64,000 bases of DNA from NCBI GenBank assembly GCA_959347315.1, contig OY365817.1, positions 2,328,295 through 2,392,294 of the forward strand. The letters are read 5' to 3'. The DNA is from Bimastos eiseni (Eukaryota > Annelida > Clitellata > Crassiclitellata > Lumbricidae). The translations under genes and the position numbers were made by a program. The notes below the pieces were generated by a model. It ran no database searches. It had not been told where the DNA came from and saw only the letters and a program-made list of their open reading frames with translations. Below are positions 28,571 to 42,306 of this stretch, piece after piece; the first letter of the stretch is position 1; each line of letters starts with the position of its first letter.

Positions 28571-31500
28571 CGCTGCTCAGGAGTCCAACGAGCAGGGCTT
28601 CTCCAGACGACATCACCACTAATTATTATTAAAAATATTAATAATAATAATAATAATATTACAGGGGGCGCTAGCATCCAGTCTCCAGAATGAGGTGCTC
28701 GTGAGGCCAGCAGGCGAGCACGGTCACATGGATTGTTATTGGACTCCAGCAGACCTTTCCATGCCTTGTCTGTGAATCGGAGGTCCCATTCTTTCTGGCG
28801 ATGACTCGCTGCTCCTGTTGGTGGTTCTGCATCTGTCAGGGTCTTCCAAGCGTTGAGTGCTGAACTCGCAAGTTCATATGGTTCCTCAGCAGACTCTGTT
28901 GGTAGGATGCATGCCTGGAGTTCGCTTGTACTAGTAGCAAAAGTCAGAAAGGCAGAAAGTGCCATCGTAAATGCACAACGAACTCTCAGACCACCATCTC
29001 TCACCGGCAAAGAAGCCTGGAGCCAACGGTCATTGTCAAGGTCCACATTTAAAATGGTTGACAATCCTTCTCTCAGCAGTTGATCAAACCAAGCCAAGCC
29101 CGGGAAATCAGCGCAGACGGCTGTGCGCGGACTGTACAAGAGCTTCGGTACACTTAGACTGTTTCTCAGCAGAACCAGAGCGTCATGTGTATAAAGCAAG
29201 GACAATCTTCCGATTGCCCTCTCGAGGTCATTAGCCTTTGCATTAACGACCATGTTAACAGCTGGACCTGGAATCAGAGGTGCACCCAACAAGGTCATGT
29301 CCTCGAGGGCTATGCTCGTGAACTCTTGAAACGCAGGGTCATTGCTCGGCATCTGGGTGTTGTGACACACGATTTCGCATTTGCTGCGGTTCAATAGCAA
29401 TCCCAGATTCTTTGATTCCTGCTCGATTAATTGAACGTCGTCGGCCACTGTTTCCTTGTTACCTCCCAATGTCAGGTCATCCAGATATCCGATACGCAGA
29501 TCCGATCGAAGCTTCATCAGAATCGGTTGCAGCACAAGACAGAATTCCAGAGGGTTCCAAAGGATCGCCTTGCTGCGTTCCTTCTTCGGATCGAATTATG
29601 TTTGAACCATAGCGCAACAGTGGACGGCTTGAATAGGCAGCGTGAGCAAAGTGGTAGAGTTCTGGGATCTCTCTAGCAACTGCCTCTAGAAGATAATCTC
29701 TGCGCAGAGTGTTAAAGGCATTGGCGAAGTCGAGCTTCACTAGGACGCAGTTTTCAGGCATTGTGGTTATCCAACGACGTGTCGCATGGACAGCTGCCTC
29801 AGCGCCTCCTGGAATGCCTACCCCAAGCTGAATGGGGGCGAGCAGTTGAGACAGTCTTGTTACCGCATGCGAATTAGCGCACTTTGCCGCCAGACGACGC
29901 CATGTGTAGCCCACGGCGATCGGTTTTATGCCTCCGTCCTTCTTGCTCAGGGCTAAAAGGTTTTCCCCATAGATGACCTCATTCACCTCTTCGGATAGAC
30001 CTCCCTTTAGGAGCAGATTGACAAGGTCAGATAGATGTTGCCCGATGTTGTCATCTACTCCATAGGCCATCAGATCCTTCAAGTGTTGTGGAGTTATGCC
30101 ATCTGGACCACCAGCCGAACCCGCAGGGACAGAGGAGATTGCCCTAGCGACATCTTCTTTAGAAACTTGAAGCGGGATGAAGCGATCCGAACTGTCTGGA
30201 TCACACGGTGTTCTCCTGTCCACTGGCGCAGGCGGGTGCTTTTCTTAAGCGCGGCCAGAGTTTCCGGTGTGTCCAGCGCCGGCTTATCCTCGCTACAGAT
30301 GAGACGGATGGCTGCTTTGAAATTGCCTTCCTCCAGCTTGCTTGCAACTGCTGAGGCTAAATACCTGGCGTGGTCGCATTTAGCGGACTTGAGCTTACGA
30401 CTTGACGTCGATGGCAATTTATCGTTAGTCGACTGGTCTGGCCCCTGCAGTCCCCATTCAGTAATGGGGGACAAAATCTTCTTGGTCATGTTGTGCTTTC
30501 GTCCACCTCTTCTTGGCTTCACTAGTACAGTTCCACCGAAGGCCAGCAAATCGAACCATTTGCAAAGCAATTTGGTTCTCTTACAATTGCTTGGATTATA
30601 TCGGCCAGGAGAACAGCACAAGATGGCCTTGCTGCTTTTGGGATTCTCTTAATGAGAAGACCGGGTGAAGCAGGATGTGAGAGGTGATAAGCGATCTGCC
30701 CAACATCCGTTGACAGAACCCGTGAGAAAGGGATCTGCACGCTAGTGGTGGAAGACGACTGTCTTGTGGTATTATGCTTTAAAGGGCCGTCCGCCGGTGG
30801 CTGGTCAGAACCTGGACAAGGGGCGGTTCGAGGGCCGTGCCGGTGCATCGTGCCATCTGAGGCATGGGTTTTGAAGGACAACCAACACACCCCGCAAACC
30901 CCCTGGCCCTTACATGGTTTTTGACTCATCTGAGTTTCAATTCGGTTTGTTTTCAAATGCGCCGCCATTTAAACAGTAATCGTTGCCATTGGCAACGTTG
31001 ACGTCGCTGGCCCTTAAGCATGGCAAGCGGCCATCAATTCAAATGCACGGCTACATATAAGTTGAAACGAAAGTTTGACGAACCAATCGTGTTGTGGTCT
31101 TGGCAAATAAGATGTGGTGAATATAATCAATCGGGTCACGAGTTGTTAATCCATTAGACGATGCTAAAAACCAACTCTGACGATTACTCGTTTACGCGGT
31201 ATTTTTGCTAAATAGTCGGACATTAAAAATTTTCCGCCCACCATGTCCGCGCCCTGTGACTGTCCTAGGCCTGCGCCTCTCAAACGAGGATGTACGAATG
31301 GCAGCCGGGTTGAGGCTAGGAACGACGCTCTGCGAGCCACATTTGTGTCACCAATGTCAAGAGAGCGTCGACGCAAAAGGGCTCCATGGACAAATTTGTA
31401 GAAGAGGCAGCTGAAAACATCAACGACATAGCATGTTGAACGATGTCATCTGGAGAGCTCTTGGCAGAGCGAAGATTCCAGCGCAAAAGGAACCTCTCGG

Positions 31501-34500
31501 CTTGGTAAGAGAAGATGGAAAGCGACCGGACGGCGTTACGCTCATTCCTTGGACACGTGGTCGATGTCTGGCATGGGATGTGACAGTGCCCGACACCTAC
31601 GCCAAGTCACATCTTGCCGACACATCTATCAGAGCTGGCGAAGCAGCCGAACGCGCAGCTAGAATACCACCATAACCAACACCCACGACTTCGTAGCCCT
31701 CTCCTTGGAATCCGGTGGCGCTTGGAGCGGTGAAGGACTGCAGTTCATCTCAGAGTTGGGTAGTCGAACGAGTGCTGCAACCCACGATCCAATGGAGACG
31801 TCATTTCTGTTCCAGCGTATCTCGGTTATTCTTCAGCGTGGGAACGCCGCCTTCCTCTTCGGGACATTGCCATCACTCACTTAGCTCGCCCACATGGACG
31901 ATAACAGCATAATATAATAATATAATATTAATAATAATAATAATAATAATAAAATAATAATAATAATAATAATATAATAATAATTATAATAATAATAATA
32001 ATAATAATAATATGACGTCAGCCGTCTCTGTAGGTGGCAAATTTTAAAGTCCCACTTTTAAATTAAAAATACTACGGATCGCGTTATCGTCAGCGTTGGA
32101 TTTTTACATCTTCTAACGGAATTTCGTCTCGTGACCCGATGGATTTTTTCAACTACAGCTGATCAGCTAAGTCTTCAATAATATTGGGTTTTTAAACTTT
32201 ATTTTCAACACCAACATTGGCCGCAGTTTTAAATAATTACGCCGATGGCCGTGTGCCATGTTTAAAGACCGACTGCGTCACAGTCGTCAATGGCAACGCA
32301 ACGTTTATTTTTTAAATGGCGGCGCAACTGTAAACAAACTGAACTGAATCTCTAGAAATCAAACCAGAAGATTAAAACAACATCACTGTTTCCCAAATTC
32401 TCAAATGAATCAAAATCACAAGTTAGCACATCGCACAATCACTAAGGGAACGGATTCACCGACCCTGATAGGGACACTTGAACTTAAACAGAAGAAGGCA
32501 CAAGGGACATGCAATGTATGTCATTCAGTTCACCAACTCCATAACAAGGACGGCATGGTCCACCAACACGGGCCCAGGGTCAATCCATGTCCGGGTTCGA
32601 ATAAGCCGCCCTTATCTTCAGGATTCCCTTTGGCACCTTTTGGCTCGGTGACCGTCGCGACAAATGCGAATCCCGAACAAATCACGACTGACGAAGAACG
32701 GACGACCGATGCCGCCCCTAATTCGGACCCGAGACCTGTCAGGTCAATGCGACACCCTTGCCTCTCACGAGGTCTTCTCAGGCATTTTCCCAAAGGAGCT
32801 AGATCAGGAGCTGGCCGCCTTCTAACCGACATTATGGAGTCCATTTTGGCGGACCCTACGAACCTCGCAGGATGGCGACGCCTCCTCGTCTTTGGTGCGG
32901 GAACTTTGGAAACTCCTTTGAGGGGCGGCCGACGCCGCAATCTTACGTCCATCGTCAAGAAGCGCATTGCAGATTTTTATGACGGATGGCTGACTTTGGC
33001 CGACACTATCTTCCAACCAGACGCGGACACCCGCGAAGGGCAGAGGCCTACGGGCTCGAATGGAAGACAGGCACTGGCGGCGGCGGTAGCCGCAAAACTG
33101 GAGGCTGGAAACATTAGTGCGGCAGCTCGCATACTTTGTTCTGGCGACACCCCAGCGCCGATTACTGAAGAGACACTGGAACTTCTATGCCAAAAACATC
33201 CTGCCCCGCCGCGTGACCGCCCAGCCATCATTCGATCGACCTCAAGCGCACCCTTCCAGGCGACAGAGCAGGAGATTCGCACAATGATGCGCTCTTTCCC
33301 GATGGGGTCGTCCGGCGGCCCTGATGGGCTGCGCCCCCAACACGTGGCGGAACTGATTGGAGATCCAGACGCGGGACCTGGGCTGCTGAGAGCGACGACT
33401 GCTCTTATCAATCTACTACTGGCCGGCATCTGCCCTCAAGAGGTACGGCCCATCTTATTCGGAGGTACTCTTTTCGCCCTCCGTAAAAGCTGTGGTGGTC
33501 TAAGACCAATAGCCATTGGATACGTGTGGCGTCGACTCGCATCTAAATGCGCCAACGCATACGCCGTCCCACGTGTCACGCCGTACCTAACCCCTAAACA
33601 ACTGGGGGTTGGCGTTCCCGGAGGCTGCGAGGCGGCAACCCACGCCGCTAGACGATTCCTGACCAGCATGGACACGAATTCAATAATGGTGAAGCTTGAC
33701 ATTTCGAACGCTTTCAATAGCTTGCACCGAGATTTCATGCTCGCATCAGTGGACGAACTCATTCCTGATTTATCCGCATATTGCCATCTTGCCTACGCCG
33801 AGGCGACATCTCTGAAATTCGGGAGATTCACGATACAATCGCAAGAAGGTTCGCAACAGGGCGATCCCTTGGGACCTCTCCTTTTCTGCCTACCGCTACA
33901 GCCGATCCTTAACCACCTGCTTTCGCCATTGGCCTTTGGATACCTCGACGACCTCACCTTGAGCGGAGATCCTAAGGTGGTGGAGGCGGATGTTAATTCG
34001 ATCGAAGAGGGATGTCTGCAACTAGGCCTCACGCTCAACCGCAAAAAATGCGAACTCATATCTTCCGACGCCCATATCAACGACGTTAGTCAAGGCTTCC
34101 TAGGACAGTTCGCCCGAGTCAATGCATCTTCGGCCGTGCTCCTAGGGGCTCCGCTTTCCACGACGGATGCTCTGCTTTCAGCCATCGATACCTGTGTGGC
34201 CGACCTCGGAATTGCCCTCGACAGGTTGCAACTAATCGCTAGACAAGACGCTCTACTGATCCTTAGACATTCGATCGGCTCGCCTAAACTCATGCATTTA
34301 TTGAGATGCACCCCTTGCCACGACCACCCGCGTCTATGGGCTTACGACGATCTGCTGCGAGGAGGGATCGAGCGAATCTTCAACATTTCGATGACCGATG
34401 ACCAATGGGGTCAGGCCACTCTCCCGATCAGGATGGGAGGACTGGGAATTAGGAGGGCGTCCTCGCTGGCACTTCCCGCCTTTTTGGCTTCAGCCGCGGG

Positions 34501-35498
34501 CACTCTCCAGATCCAGTCCCTCATCTTAGAATCAGCAGCGGTGAAATCGGACTCGGCATGCGACTCGGCGATGTCTACCTGGCTTCAACTTACCGAAGCT
34601 TCTGCCCCGACGACGCCAGGCCATAAACAAGCCCACTTTGACAGACCGCTGTTAAACGCGGTTCTGTCTGCACTAGAAGAAAAGCTACAGGATCCCTACG
34701 ACCAGGCGAGACTAAGGGTCTTGCAGTCACCACACGCCTCGGACTGGCTATACGCTCTCCCGCTCGTTTCTCGCGATCTCAGACTGCAGGACGATACCGT
34801 GAGGGTGGCGGTCGGCCTACGTTTAGGGGTGGCCATCTGTGAGCCGCACACCTGCTCATGCGGCGCCTTCGTCTCAGCCAGAGGCGCACATGGCCTGTCC
34901 TGTTCATTGGGCTTTGGCCGTCAAGCAAGACGCTGTAATATCAACGACCTAATCCATCGCAGCCTCAACAGAGCCGGTATTCCAGCAGTCAAGGAACCGT
35001 CAGGTCTTTCCAGATTAGATGGAAAGAGACCGGACGGGCAGACCCTGATACCGTGGAGTGGGGGGCGGACCTTACTTTGGGACGCAACTGTGGTGGACAC
35101 AGTGGCCGCTTCCTATATCCCCGAAACAGCTTCCACAGCTGGAGGAGCGGCGGAGATAGCAGCCACAAGGAAACACACAAAATATTCTGAGCTAGAGAAG
35201 AAATACACTTTTGTTCCAATCGCTATAGAAACCTTCGGTCCCCTCAATAGTGAGGGCCTCGCCTTTCTGTCTGAGACTGGACGCCGACTTTCGACAACTA
35301 CCGGTGACACCCGAGAGACAAACTTCCTTTTCCAGAACTTGTCGGCATTGATCCAACGTTTCAATGCGGTGGCTTTTCAGGGCACCATGTCAAGATTACA
35401 GTCCACTGACAAGCGGCGACCCAGATAGCATGATGACAGATCCGTTGGCAATGCCAATGATGAATAATAATAATAATAACAAAAACAATAACAATAAC

Positions 35499-35545
<47 letters not shown>

Positions 35546-38500
35546 CAATAATAATAATAATAATAAATAAAATATTCAAATTAATAATCGGAGTTATAAA
35601 AACAATAACGGATTCTTGGACTTTATGTTATGACGTCATAAAATGGACGCGATTTATTCATTTGCGAAATTATAAAGTAAGTATGCACTTTACTGAAGCG
35701 CTTGCAAACGTACTGCAATAATAATGTTATAATGGCGATTCGTAAACGAAGTTCAGTAGGAGATACTTATAGTCTGAAACACAACTGAAGATGGCGGTCC
35801 AGCCTTAACTACCACGAAGGCAACAAGTCCGGAACCAGACGTCAAAGATTAACTGTATTGAAGCCATGCAAATCAAACGTCTACAACTCATCCAAAACTC
35901 ATTAGCCAGAGCCGTCACCAGAACGCCGAAGCATCATCACACCACTCCAATCCTGAAATCACTTCAATGGCTAAAATCCCCAGAATGCATTCAGTTCAAA
36001 GTGCTATCGTTAACTTACAACTCCTTACAATACTCCCAGCCAAAATACCTTCGCGAAATCTTCACCATCCAGTCAGCCCGTTCTACACGATCGTCATCAT
36101 TTCTCACCCTTACTCGACCCCCAGTCACCTCTCATCTCTAGTTCTCCAACCGAGCCATATCCAACGCTGCACCACGTCTCTGGAACGATCTGCCCCATGT
36201 ATTCCGTACATTTTCAGTTCCTCCACCATCACCGCCTGTCATCCAACGTCCTCTGTTCCAAGCTCCCCTATCCATCACCCCCAGCTTTCCATTCTAAACT
36301 TAAGTCTCACCTTTTCAAGAATTCTTACCCAGACTCCTTACTTGATATTCCTCCTGTCAATTCTCGACCAAAACGACAACCCCTTATTCCTTAACAGCTA
36401 CTTTGCCTCCGATGACCTCCTGCAAACCGGACTATGCTCTACTACGGACTATCCTTTGGACAACCCCTCTGATTTGATGCAGCGCTCGTGAATGGCTTTC
36501 AAATGGTGCTTTAGAAATTTGGAGATTATCCAGAGTTGTATGGTCTCGAGACAGTGTCTCGGTCTCGAGACGTCTCGAGACAGTGTTTTAGTGTCTCGGT
36601 CTCGGAAGCCTGCTGTCTCGGTCTCGGTCTCGAGGGAGTGTCTCGAATTTTTAGAAACTGTCTTGAAGTGAATGTCTTATTCTGTCTCGACAAGCGGTCT
36701 CGATAAGTTTCGCGTGTACTGTCTTAAAATCTTGCGCGGCAATATAAAAACTCTTCTCAGGAATTTTTACTATATACATAATAAGTTTCAAATTGAAATT
36801 ACAAATAAACATTATTCCCAAAAACTGATACATTAGCATTGTACAGAATTTTATATAGGATCCCTTGTCTTTTACTGTCTCGTACTGTCTCGCACTGTTT
36901 TGAACCTAGTGTCTCGGTCTCGGTCTTGGTACCTCACTGTCTCGGTCTAGGCACCTCACTGTCTCGGTCGCGTCTTGGTCTTGAAGTCTTGCATACAACA
37001 CTGAGATTATCTGGGAGTGCTGGTTCAGACAGTTCGTAATCGTAATTTATTTTAGCAGTCTTATAGATTAGATTGTACGTACATGTAGTTGTAAATTAAA
37101 TTGCGGTTTTGACAGCTTGGTGTTCTCATTAAACGCAAATTGAATTTGAATTGAATATATAGACGAGGTCACCTCCCCTAATCCATTCCTCACCTTCGGG
37201 TCACCCTTGTCACCCCATAGGCCACTCGTCGGTCATTCGCTGACCTTGACCCATAGGCCAACCCAACAGCCAAACGCACCTGCGCTTGAATGTCCACCAG
37301 GGTCAACAACAACCATAGACCTATGTACGACTCCGTCCGGGAACAGGACATAATCCCCGGACATTACCCTCCCTAGGACATTCCCCCCGGACATTGCCTC
37401 TCCATCGCTTTAACTGCGCTTTAAAACAAATTTGAGCTGAAATATTAATTAACTAATGGAGTGTAATTAAAATAAATTAGCAAATTACTCGACAAGCATG
37501 ATTTATATCAATATTTGGCAATAACTCTTTGATCACCACAGAGTTTGCGTATAAAAAGCATCCAATCGTTTGAAAATGTTTTAAATATCATAATATTTCC
37601 AGAGCGCAAACGTGCTTAAAGTGAAAAGCGTTCGCAGAAAAACAATGTCCGAGGTAATGTCCTAGACCCGTAGTTCAGTCCAGGGGCGTCAATTCCCCTC
37701 TGAGTGATGGAGTCAAAGCCCTCGGTCCCAAGTGTCAGGAAGGCTAGAAATTGCCCACTGAGACTCAAATAATGTCCGCCCTGGGCCCCTACCTGAAATT
37801 GGAGACATTTGCCTCCGGTTCCCGTATCTGGACGCCTTAGGTTCAGTCCTTTTTCAAGTTTGTTAGTTCGTGACCAAACGATATACAAGTAGCGTCGCAT
37901 TAAATTATTTTGAACAGCTATCATTAAATTATCTCGAACAGTTATCATTAAATTATTTCGAACAGCTATCATTAAATTATTTTGAACAGCTATCATTAAA
38001 TTATCTCGAACAGCTATAATTAAATTATTTCGAACAGCTATCATTAAATTATTTCGAACAGCTATCATTAAATTATTTTGAACAGCTATCATTAAATTAT
38101 CTCGAACAGTTATCATTAAATTATTTCGAACAGCTATCATTAAATTATTTTGAACAGCTATCATTAAATTATCTCGAACAGCTATCATTAAATTATTTCG
38201 AACAGCTATCATTAAATTATTTCGAACAGCTATCAGCGTTTTTATGGAATTATACAGCCTAGATTCAATAAATGCAATTAAGATGTTAGTCCATATTGAA
38301 CACTGCAAGAAACATAGCGCTGTGTTTAGACACGACTAAGTCTCAGGTTTTGCACCTTATATCATAGCTGTCTTCTAAAAGCGGTAATTTATAAGAAACT
38401 TCGCCCCTTTTCTGGTGGCCAGTCCACTCCTTCGGCGACTCCTCATCCCATTGACAGTGTATGGTCAGTCTACTCATTATAGCAGGGCAGGCTAGGGGTG

Positions 38501-41500
38501 CTGCAGGTGAAGCAGACATCTCAACGCCCCCCCCCCCCCCGATCACTCGATTAACAGACTAGCACCCTAATTGGTCCGAGATTTCTACAGAGACACGATA
38601 GCAAGTGCTTCACCTTTACCATAATCCCCCTACGAGTTTCTGAAGGGTTACCTATCTTACCAATGCCATCATGATGCAAGGAACGGCTACAAAGCTTCAT
38701 AAAGAACTAATGTAAGGTAATGGAACAGTTGTATAGCTGTCAACGGGCGTCTGAGCTTGGGCTAGATAACAGGAAAGTCTTAAGGCGTCTCCGGAAATGG
38801 AAAGGTGAGAGCGATGGTAATTCCAGGCACAGGGACTGTGGCAGACAGTTCTATCTAGGCCAAGGGCAAAACATAGACAAAAAATGTCACCTTCACAATT
38901 GTCCTTACAACATTTGATGGTGCTCCGTAAAAATTGTGTCGCTTAACAATTGTGTTGCTTAAGAATAAATGTGTTGCTTAATACATGTGTTGCTTAATAA
39001 CAGTGTTGCCTAATAACTCTGTTGCTCAATAAACTTGTTGTTTAATATTGGTGTTGCTCAACAACTGTGTTGCTAAAAAAAACTGTTGCTCAACAAACGT
39101 GTTGCTTAATAACCTTGCTGTTTAATAAATGGATTGCTTAATAACTTTTTTGATTATTAACTCTGTTGTTTAATAGATGGAGGTGTTGCTTAATAGAGGA
39201 AAGTGTTGCTTAATAAAGGTGCTGCTTAATAACTTTTTTGATTAGTAACTCCGTTGCTTCATAAATTCGTTGTTTAACAATTGTGTTGCTCAACAACTGT
39301 GTTGCTTAAGAACTGTGTTACAACTGTGTTGCTCAACAATCGTCATGGTTAATAAATGCGTTGCTCTGATGGGCTTTCACAGAGGCCTGCAAACAATGAC
39401 ATTACATCCATTAAGCAACTGGAAGAGCCTCTGACCTGGTTCTCAATTGCCGCTTCCATCTGTGGATAGACTGCTTTATCAAGGACCATTCCAGGGAAGA
39501 GGTCCTCAATGAGAGACATGAACAATGGTTCATCTTCATCCACCAGTTTCGAGAGGTTCATATCACGTAAGACCCTCATCACGATCGTCGTCTCACCGTC
39601 ATTGGAGTTGGACCGCTTGGCAGAACCAAGGGTACGAAGAACGGACAGGATGTTGCGAAGACCAAAGTCATAATGAACCTACGGAAGGAAACGAGAATTG
39701 GTTAACGATAGAATGCACAGACGTAATAAGAACAAGATTAGCTTACAATGGAATACCGAGTCAAAATGGGAAGAGGAACAGCTATAAGTAGAATACAAAA
39801 GAGGAGACTAGAATACTGGACAATGGAAGATAATGGATTATATTATATTAGAATTAAATACGATAGTCTATAAAGAATTTAAAAAATAGAGCAGAATAGA
39901 TCACAGTTACTAGAATAGAATAACCTCAGATAGAGGGAGACCAAGAACATCTAAAATGATAGAAAGCAGTCACAATGAGTCACGTAAAGGAAGCAATGGA
40001 ATACAAAGACCAAGAACCGCAACGGACAGAACTCAAAGCCATGATGGACCAAGAACAGCTAACAATAGAATACTGAGTCATAAAAGTCATCCGATCACAT
40101 GTCTAAGCAACCTCTTGTAACTTCTATGTGATGCACAGAAGTTACAAGCAATGCTAGACATTGTCTTTATCTTCAATGCAGACCTGCTTGCTCAGCTGTT
40201 CCTCGCAGAGCTTATAGAGAGTGTAGAACTTTCTGGACAGGACGACGTTCTGTTCGAATCCACAGCTGGCCAGCTTAACGCAGATGATGATCGCTCTATC
40301 TGGGATCATCATCGCCACAGATCGGAAATTGATCTTCAGATTCTCCGGCAGTTCCTGCCTCCCCGCATACCCAGGATTCTACAGCAATAGCAGGAATGAA
40401 TGTGGTAAGTTAAGTAAGTATTTCTTTAATCAGTCGTCTGCAAACGCACGACATGTATATCACAGAGAAAATGTAACAAGTACGAACAAAAACATCTATG
40501 TACAATTATATTCTATTGAGTATAGAAGAGTATAAAATGGTGGGTTGCAACTGAAGGCCGAACAGGGAGAAAAGTCAATGGGATAATCTTATAATGTAGC
40601 CACTACGGGTGAAATCATCAGTCCGGGGAGAAATTCTTAAAACCCGCTACAAGATTTTGCAAGAGGCATGGTTAATATGTGTGTGTTATTATTGATTGCA
40701 ACGTGGCGAACACAAAATGAATCTTCTGACACTTTTTGCTCTAGTTCATGACAAAAAAATGTTGGTTAGAGTCAGGGTAGGCATCGTGAGGGTCGTTTAT
40801 GGTCATGGTTATGGTTAGTGTAGTTTATAGATACGGATTTCGTCAGAAGGCGAGAAAATACGTAGACCAACGAAAGAATATCTACAAACTATACTAACCC
40901 TGACCCTGACCCAGACCGACCCTCACGATGCCTAACCTGACCCTAAAGACTCTCACGATGCTCCATGTGACATAAAAAAAGTAGACTAACTATTTTTCCA
41001 TGTCATGTTTTAGGGGGGAATTAACAGACAAGTAGGCCTAACATTCTGTAAGCCTAAATCACGCCTCTCGCAAAATCTTGTAGCGGGTTTTCAGATTTGC
41101 GCCCTGGTGCACACTGAATAACTGAATCAGTAGAATTGGTGTCAGATTGAGCAAGTACCGGTGACAGTGCGGTAGTAGTAGTCGTAGAAGTAGTAATGGT
41201 GGTGTTGGTGGTAGTAACAGCATTAGCAGATGTGGCAGACACCCAATATTAGTAGAATTAGAAGTAGTAGTAGTTTGAAATGAGGCGATTATGATCATCA
41301 TTAGAATTACGATTTCAGTTCAACGATGCAGTATTCCAACAAAGACGATTCATTTCGCCCCCGTCTTCATCTAGACTTGGCACTGGCACCACCAAAGTAC
41401 GAGCAGTGGCAATGTTTGTAATGAATTAATGAATAATATTGCTCTTATCAGTTATCATGTAACAGATTGTGAAATTGGTGATTGAGTTTACGAGTATGGA

Positions 41501-42268
41501 GCTAAATCATCACCAACATCTCGGCTTCTTTACGTAATTTCACGAAATATTTATACTTCTCAAAACCAGGATCCGACCAAAAAATTAAAAAAATGCCAAA
41601 GACTCAAAATTATATATTTTCACTTTCGTTATGGCCATCGACTTAATTAACTTATACATAACAAACGCATCTAACTTTAAAGGTGACTGGCATTTCATGG
41701 TTAATGATGCCGATCAATCACCTTCAATTCTGAGCTGAGGACAGAGCGTCTTATGTCCCAATTATTTTTATTGATCTGTATTCCAAACCCAGAACAAAGT
41801 CTCTGTCTATGATTTTGAATCCTTTTGCGATTATGGTATAGGGAGTATTTAGGGACTACAGAAAAATACGGAGGCATAATAATGATGACAATTATTGTTG
41901 TTAATATTATTATTATTAACAACATAGATAAAACTATCTCTAAAACGGACGAGACTTGCTCACCATTGTCAAGAAGACACCAAACTCCGGATCCATGGTA
42001 ACAGTGTCGCCATCTGTGAATACGAACTGAGTCTTGCGTTCCTTCTTGCACGCAAGGATGATTGCAATCTGCTGAGCGGCGACAGAGAGAGCAGCCAGTT
42101 CGATGCGGTTGAATTCGTCGAAACAACCCCAGGATCCGGACTTTGCTAATCCTACAATACCCAAATACAGAGGAAGTTCATTCTGGAAAATTTCATCAAT
42201 AAATCAGTCAAGAAAAATCTAACACCCCACAGATTCTTTTCCTTGTCTTAGCTATTTCAGCGAATTCA

Positions 42269-42306
<38 letters not shown>

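Noticed and set aside
35361..35579. Poly-Asn and poly-Ile frames
   Set aside because: Readings of the (AAT)n tail of retrotransposon A.
37616..38308. 230-codon minus-strand frame with octapeptide repeats
   Set aside because: Arises from the 24-bp minisatellite; no plausible start, no splice sites and no similarity to a known repeat protein.
37898..39360. Possible CRISPR-like array
   Set aside because: Repeats are directly adjac­ent or degenerate with no unique spacers, and the DNA is eukaryotic; these are minisatellites.
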